From Citrobacter freundii (GTDB taxonomy: Bacteria; Pseudomonadota; Gammaproteobacteria; Enterobacterales; Enterobacteriaceae), in contig NZ_JAALBX010000011.1 in the NCBI RefSeq assembly GCF_011077955.1, forward strand, positions 1-64,000: a DNA stretch of 64,000 nt. Reading direction: 5' to 3'. The notes under the pieces are model-generated. The model ran no database searches. It had not been told where the DNA came from and worked only from the letters and a program-made list of their open reading frames with translations. Position 1 is the first letter of the stretch. Each line of letters opens with the position of its first letter. Below, piece after piece: positions 59,915-64,000 of this stretch. Made by a program: the position numbers and the translations under genes.

Positions 59915-60696
59915 GTCTTGAGATCCTGTATCAGGATGAGTGGCTGGTGGCGGTAAATAAACCGTCAGGCTGGCTGGTTCACCGCAGTTGGCTCGATCGC
60001 GACGAAAAAGTGGTGGTGATGCAAACCGTGCGCGATCAAATTGGTCAGCATGTTTTTACCGCTCACCGGCTCGACCGCCCAACCTCTGGCGTATTGCTGA
60101 TGGGGCTTTCCAGCGATGTTGGCCGTTTACTGGCGCAGCAGTTTGAACATCATCATATCCAGAAACAGTATCACGCGATAACGCGCGGCTGGTTGCAGGA
60201 TGAGGCGGTGCTGGATTATCCGCTCACCGAAGAGCTTGATAAAATCGGCGATAAGTATTCCCGTGCCGACAAAGGCCCGCAGCCCGCAGTAACCCATTAT
60301 CGGGGCATCGCCACAGTGGAAATGCCTGTTGCCGTCGGGCGCTATACCACCGCGCGCTATAGTCTGGTTTCGTTATTACCGAAAACTGGGCGTAAGCACC
60401 AACTGCGCCGCCATTTAGCGCATCTGCGCCACCCCATTCTCGGCGACAGCAAACACGGCGATTTACGCCAGAATCGCGCGGCGGCAGAGCATTTCGGTTG
60501 TGACCGTTTAATGCTACATGCGAGCGCGCTCTCGCTTAATCACCCGGTAACGGGAGTACCATTAACTATCACGGCACCGTTGGATAGCGTTTGGATGTCG
60601 GCACTATCACATTTTGGCTGGTGCGGGATCCTACCCGACATTGAAAGGGTTGAGTTTCCCACCCTCAACGGTCAGGATGACGCTTATCAGGAATAA
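59911..60696 (+). CDS. truC: tRNA pseudouridine(65) synthase TruC
   Basis: 261 residues from GTG 59911. RluA-family pseudouridine synthase with the HRLDRPTSG motif; the catalytic Asp is at 55. It modifies U65 of tRNA-Ile1 and tRNA-Asp. Middle gene of yqcC-truC-yqcA; yqcA starts 18 bp downstream after AAGGAG. Confidence 0.96.
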   Translation: MSLEILYQDEWLVAVNKPSGWLVHRSWLDRDEKVVVMQTVRDQIGQHVFTAHRLDRPTSGVLLMGLSSDVGRLLAQQFEHHHIQKQYHAITRGWLQDEAVLDYPLTEELDKIGDKYSRADKGPQPAVTHYRGIATVEMPVAVGRYTTARYSLVSLLPKTGRKHQLRRHLAHLRHPILGDSKHGDLRQNRAAAEHFGCDRLMLHASALSLNHPVTGVPLTITAPLDSVWMSALSHFGWCGILPDIERVEFPTLNGQDDAYQE

Positions 60697-60714
60697 TCGT
60701 AAGGAGTCACAGCA

Positions 60715-61164
60715 ATGGCAAAGATAGGGATTTTTGTCGGCACGATGTACGGTAATGCATTACTGGTGGCGGACGAAGCGGAAGCCATATTGCGTGGGCA
60801 GGGCCATAGCGCCACCGTGTATGAAGACCCGGAACTTAACGACTGGCGCCAGTATGAAAATGATTATGTACTGGTCGTGACCTCTACCACCGGGCAGGGC
60901 GATGTCCCGGAAAGTATTGCCCCACTGTTTCAGAGCATTAAAGACCAACTCGGTTATCAGCCCGGGCTTCGCTATGGTGTGATTGCGCTTGGCGACAGCA
61001 CGTATAAGAATTTCTGCGGCGCTGGTAAGCATTTTGATGCGTTACTTACCGATCAAAAAGCGGTACGCGTTGGCGATATGCTGATGATTGATGCCAATGA
61101 CTATCCGGAGCCGGAAGTGGTTTCCAATCCCTGGGTAGAATCCTGGGGCGCGCTACTCAAATAA
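60715..61164 (+). CDS. yqcA: flavodoxin YqcA
   Basis: 149-residue short-chain flavodoxin. The FMN phosphate loop is [13 protein letters not shown] (9-21), the second loop [10 protein letters not shown]-like ([12 protein letters not shown]), and the third [14 protein letters not shown]. It is a single-electron carrier; its physiological partner is not firmly known. Confidence 0.95.
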   Translation: MAKIGIFVGTMYGNALLVADEAEAILRGQGHSATVYEDPELNDWRQYENDYVLVVTSTTGQGDVPESIAPLFQSIKDQLGYQPGLRYGVIALGDSTYKNFCGAGKHFDALLTDQKAVRVGDMLMIDANDYPEPEVVSNPWVESWGALLK

Positions 61165-61631
61165 AAATATTGCCCTCACTCGGGGGCAATCATTTCTCGC
61201 GTAATTAAAAAGCAGCAAAAAATGCTTTTCTAACCCATTGAAAATCAAAATTTTTACCCCTCACTTCACGCAATTCCCTTTCTTTATGGTTACAACGTCA
61301 AGCGATATGCTTCACATTTCTTACCCGGAACTCATCTGAAACAACGTTTCATGTACTTACAGTTTCATTTCCGTGAAGCACCGCCCATTACGTTGTGCGA
61401 ATGCCATAAACCCTTCCTGGAATGCTCAGTAATGTTGTGGCGCTGCACGGTGAGCTCTTTTCATCCCCTCCATATACTTTTTTTGCCAGTTCATAAAACG
61501 CAGAAATCAGGGCGGCAACGCCTCTGGGCTAACAATACTGCGGCTTACCACTAAATACTCATTCTGATTACCCTCCAGGTTGTGCTGTTCAGAATGAATG
61601 TAGCAACACGCTATGATTCAGGAGTGCAACA
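61165..61631. promoter_or_regulatory. yqcA-gudP gap with a perfect KdgR-like palindrome
   Basis: This 467-bp region has no supportable gene. A weak terminator-like stem ATTGCCC/GGGCAAT (61169-61175 with 61184-61190) follows yqcA. At 61337-61351 there is a perfect 15-bp palindrome TGAAA/CAACG/TTTCA, of the same form as the KdgR boxes at kduD and kdgF. It lies about 280 bp upstream of gudP. In E. coli gudP is activated by CdaR, so a KdgR-type site would be unexpected; the palindrome might also serve another regulator. Confidence 0.55.
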
Positions 61632-62990
61632 ATGAATACGATTAGCCAGACGGCGAGCGCCGTGCAAAAGCGCACCAATGCTCGCTATTGGATAGTGGTG
61701 ATGTTGTTTATCGTCACCTCTTTTAACTACGGCGACCGTGCCACGCTCTCTATCGCGGGTTCGGAAATGGCCAAAGATATTGGGTTGGATGCGGTCGGAA
61801 TGGGATATGTTTTCTCCGCCTTTTCCTGGGCCTATGTCATCGGTCAGATCCCGGGCGGTTGGCTGCTTGACCGTTTTGGCTCAAAACGCGTTTATTTCTG
61901 GTCCATCTTTATTTGGTCGATGTTTACCCTGCTGCAAGGCTTCGTCGATCTGTTCAGCGGATTTGGCATTATCGTGGCGCTGTTTACCCTGCGCTTTTTG
62001 GTAGGCCTTGCTGAAGCGCCCTCTTTTCCTGGCAATAGCCGAATTGTGGCCGCCTGGTTCCCGGCGCAGGAAAGGGGCACGGCAGTCGCTGTTTTTAACT
62101 CCGCACAATATTTTGCCACCGTTATTTTCGCGCCGATCATGGGCTGGTTGACCCACGCGGTGGGTTGGTCGCATGTGTTCTTCTTTATGGGCGGTTTGGG
62201 TATTCTCGTCAGTTTCCTGTGGCTGAAAATGATCCACGAACCGAACCAGCATCCAGGCGTTAACCAGGCCGAGCTTGATTACATCGAAGCGGGCGGCGCG
62301 CTTATCAATATGGATCAAAAGAGCGCCAAACAGACCGTACCGTTCAGCCAGAAATGGGGGCAGATCAAGCAACTTCTGGCGTCTCGTATGATGATTGGTA
62401 TCTACATCGGCCAGTATTGCATCAACGCCCTGACATACTTCTTTATCACCTGGTTTCCGGTTTATCTGGTGCAGGCTCGCGGCATGTCGATTTTGAAAGC
62501 CGGGTTTGTCGCTTCTATCCCTGCTATCTGCGGTTTTGTGGGCGGCGTACTGGGCGGCATTATCTCCGACTGGCTGATGCGCCGTACCGGTTCGCTGAAT
62601 ATTGCCCGTAAAACGCCTATTGTGCTCGGTATGCTGCTCTCCATGACCATGGTGTTTTGTAACTACGTGGATGTGGAGTGGATGATCATCGGCTTTATGG
62701 CGATGGCGTTCTTCGGTAAAGGCATCGGCGCGCTGGGTTGGGCGGTGATGGCGGATACCGCGCCGAAAGAGATAAGCGGCCTGAGCGGCGGTCTGTTTAA
62801 CATGTTCGGCAATATCTCCGGCATCGTGACGCCTATCGCTATCGGTTATATCGTGGGCGCTTCCGGTTCATTCAATGGCGCGCTGATTTATGTTGGTGTC
62901 CATGCCTTCATCGCTGTAGTGAGCTATCTGGTGATCGTGGGCGATATTAAACGTATTGAACTTAAACCTGTTATTGGGAGCCGCGCATGA
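61632..62990 (+). CDS. gudP: D-glucarate/galactarate permease GudP
   Basis: 452 residues, major facilitator superfamily, anion:cation symporter type, with about 12 transmembrane segments. The first helix and loop ([20 protein letters not shown], then [11 protein letters not shown]) carry the family signature. It imports glucarate and galactarate. It overlaps gudX by four bases (ATGA). Confidence 0.95.
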   Translation: MNTISQTASAVQKRTNARYWIVVMLFIVTSFNYGDRATLSIAGSEMAKDIGLDAVGMGYVFSAFSWAYVIGQIPGGWLLDRFGSKRVYFWSIFIWSMFTLLQGFVDLFSGFGIIVALFTLRFLVGLAEAPSFPGNSRIVAAWFPAQERGTAVAVFNSAQYFATVIFAPIMGWLTHAVGWSHVFFFMGGLGILVSFLWLKMIHEPNQHPGVNQAELDYIEAGGALINMDQKSAKQTVPFSQKWGQIKQLLASRMMIGIYIGQYCINALTYFFITWFPVYLVQARGMSILKAGFVASIPAICGFVGGVLGGIISDWLMRRTGSLNIARKTPIVLGMLLSMTMVFCNYVDVEWMIIGFMAMAFFGKGIGALGWAVMADTAPKEISGLSGGLFNMFGNISGIVTPIAIGYIVGASGSFNGALIYVGVHAFIAVVSYLVIVGDIKRIELKPVIGSRA

Positions 62991-64000
62991 CAACGCAATC
63001 AAGCCCCGTTATCACTGAGATGAAAGTGATCCCGGTTGCCGGCCAGGACAGCATGCTGATGAATATCGGCGGCGCGCATAACGCCTGGTTTACCCGCAAT
63101 ATAGTGGTGCTAACCGACAACGCCGGTAATACCGGCGTAGGTGAAGCGCCCGGCGGCGAAGTCATTTATCAAACGCTGGTTGATGCGATCCCAACTGTAG
63201 TGGGCCAGGAAGTCGCCCGCTTAAATCGTGTGGTCCAGCAGGTTCACAAAGGTAATCAGGCGGCTGATTTCGACACCTTCGGTAAAGGCGCCTGGACGTT
63301 TGAGCTTAAAGTGAATGCCGTGGCGGCGCTGGAAGCGGCGTTGCTTGATCTGCTCGGCAAAGCGTTAAACGTGCCGGTGTGCGAATTGCTGGGGCCTGGC
63401 AAACAGCGCGACGCGGTGACTGTGCTGGGTTATCTGTTCTATATCGGCGATCGCACCAAAACCGACCTGCCATATCTGGCGGGTGAACAGGGCAAACATC
63501 CGTGGTATCACCTGCGTCATCAGGAAGCGATGGACAGCGAATCGGTGGTCCGTCTGGCGGAGGCGGCGCAGGATCGCTACGGCTTTAAAGATTTCAAACT
63601 CAAGGGCGGTGTATTGCCCGGCGAGCAAGAGATCGAGGCGGCCCGCGCATTGAAGAAACGTTTTCCGGATGCGCGTATTACTGTCGATCCCAACGGCGCC
63701 TGGCTGTTAGACGAAGCTATCGCGCTGTGTAAAGGGCTTAATGATGTGCTGACCTACGCGGAAGATCCTTGCGGAGCGGAGCAGGGTTATTCGGGGCGCG
63801 AAGTGATGGCGGAGTTTCGCCGCGCGACCGGGTTGCCGGTCGCCACCAATATGATTGCCACCAACTGGCGGGAAATGGGGCATTCAATCATGCTCAATGC
63901 AGTGGACATTCCATTGGCCGATCCGCACTTCTGGACCTTAAGCGGCGCAGTACGCGTAGCGCAAATGTGTGACGACTGGGGCCTTACCTGGGGCTGCCAT
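62987..64000 (+). CDS. gudX: glucarate dehydratase-related protein GudX, partial (C-terminus beyond window)
   Basis: 338 residues are visible of about 446 expected; the gene is cut by the right end. Enolase superfamily, mandelate-racemase-like barrel: KLKGG (catalytic Lys region), [15 protein letters not shown] metal ligands and the start of the WGCH loop. The N-terminus [19 protein letters not shown] and the [17 protein letters not shown] segment match GudX rather than GudD. E. coli GudX has weak glucarate and idarate dehydratase activity and may complex with GudD, which would be the next gene to the right. Confidence 0.94.
   Translation, partial: MTTQSSPVITEMKVIPVAGQDSMLMNIGGAHNAWFTRNIVVLTDNAGNTGVGEAPGGEVIYQTLVDAIPTVVGQEVARLNRVVQQVHKGNQAADFDTFGKGAWTFELKVNAVAALEAALLDLLGKALNVPVCELLGPGKQRDAVTVLGYLFYIGDRTKTDLPYLAGEQGKHPWYHLRHQEAMDSESVVRLAEAAQDRYGFKDFKLKGGVLPGEQEIEAARALKKRFPDARITVDPNGAWLLDEAIALCKGLNDVLTYAEDPCGAEQGYSGREVMAEFRRATGLPVATNMIATNWREMGHSIMLNAVDIPLADPHFWTLSGAVRVAQMCDDWGLTWGCH

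Noticed and set aside
61351-61554. 67-codon frame upstream of gudP
   Set aside because: No ribosome-binding site, begins within the KdgR-like palindrome and shows no coding-like composition.

Overview
The window is a stretch of chromosome from a gamma-proteobacterium of the family Enterobacteriaceae. From about 8.4 kb onward, gene order follows the Escherichia coli K-12 backbone from yqeF to gudX almost gene for gene, and protein lengths match (RecB 1180 aa, RecD 609, ArgA 443, ThyA 264, CsdA 401). Several differences from E. coli point to a related genus such as Cronobacter, Franconibacter, Enterobacter or Kosakonia; I cannot fix the genus from sequence alone. The differences are: no kduI, no araE, no fuc operon, two initiator tRNAs instead of three, and an extra kdgF and an extra acetyltransferase gene.

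Region 1 (1-8.4 kb) is accessory DNA. It holds the edge of a decayed integrative element: a PAAR-like gene running off the left end, a repeat cluster, an unrecognised gene, a tyrosine integrase broken by two one-base shifts, and a 22-bp copy of the 3' end of tRNA-Gly (glyU type) that looks like an attachment site. An AT-rich spacer follows, then a 932-residue autotransporter, an IprA/YaiV-like regulator and an orphan phage antirepressor.

Region 2 (8.4-20.9 kb): yqeF; a pectin/uronate module (kduD and kdgF, each with KdgR-type operators); racX/ygeA; lysR and lysA; a GNAT acetyltransferase; galR; the twin small RNAs OmrB and OmrA; the lysophospholipid repair pair aas-lplT; tas.

Region 3 (21-44 kb): ygdR, mutH, the DnaA-box locus DARS2, rppH-ptsP, lgt-thyA, the pseudopilin-like cluster ppdA-ppdB-ygdB-ppdC, recC-ptrA-recB-recD, argA with its ARG boxes, amiC, and two tRNA-fMet genes.

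Region 4 (44.5-64 kb): mltA; tcdA-csdE-csdA (sulfur transfer and tRNA ct6A37 formation); ygdI; the GcvB small RNA divergent from gcvA; ygdD-rlmM; a roughly 500-bp spacer with three tandem degenerate repeats, each ending in a terminator-like hairpin, where E. coli carries fuc; xni; sdaC-sdaB; ppnN; queF; syd; the CsrB small RNA with its UvrY box; yqcC-truC-yqcA; and gudP-gudX (glucarate uptake and a dehydratase paralogue), cut by the right end.

The most unusual items are the tandem hairpin repeats at 51.4-51.9 kb, a perfect KdgR-like palindrome upstream of gudP, and the decayed glyU-type element with its surface-protein cargo.
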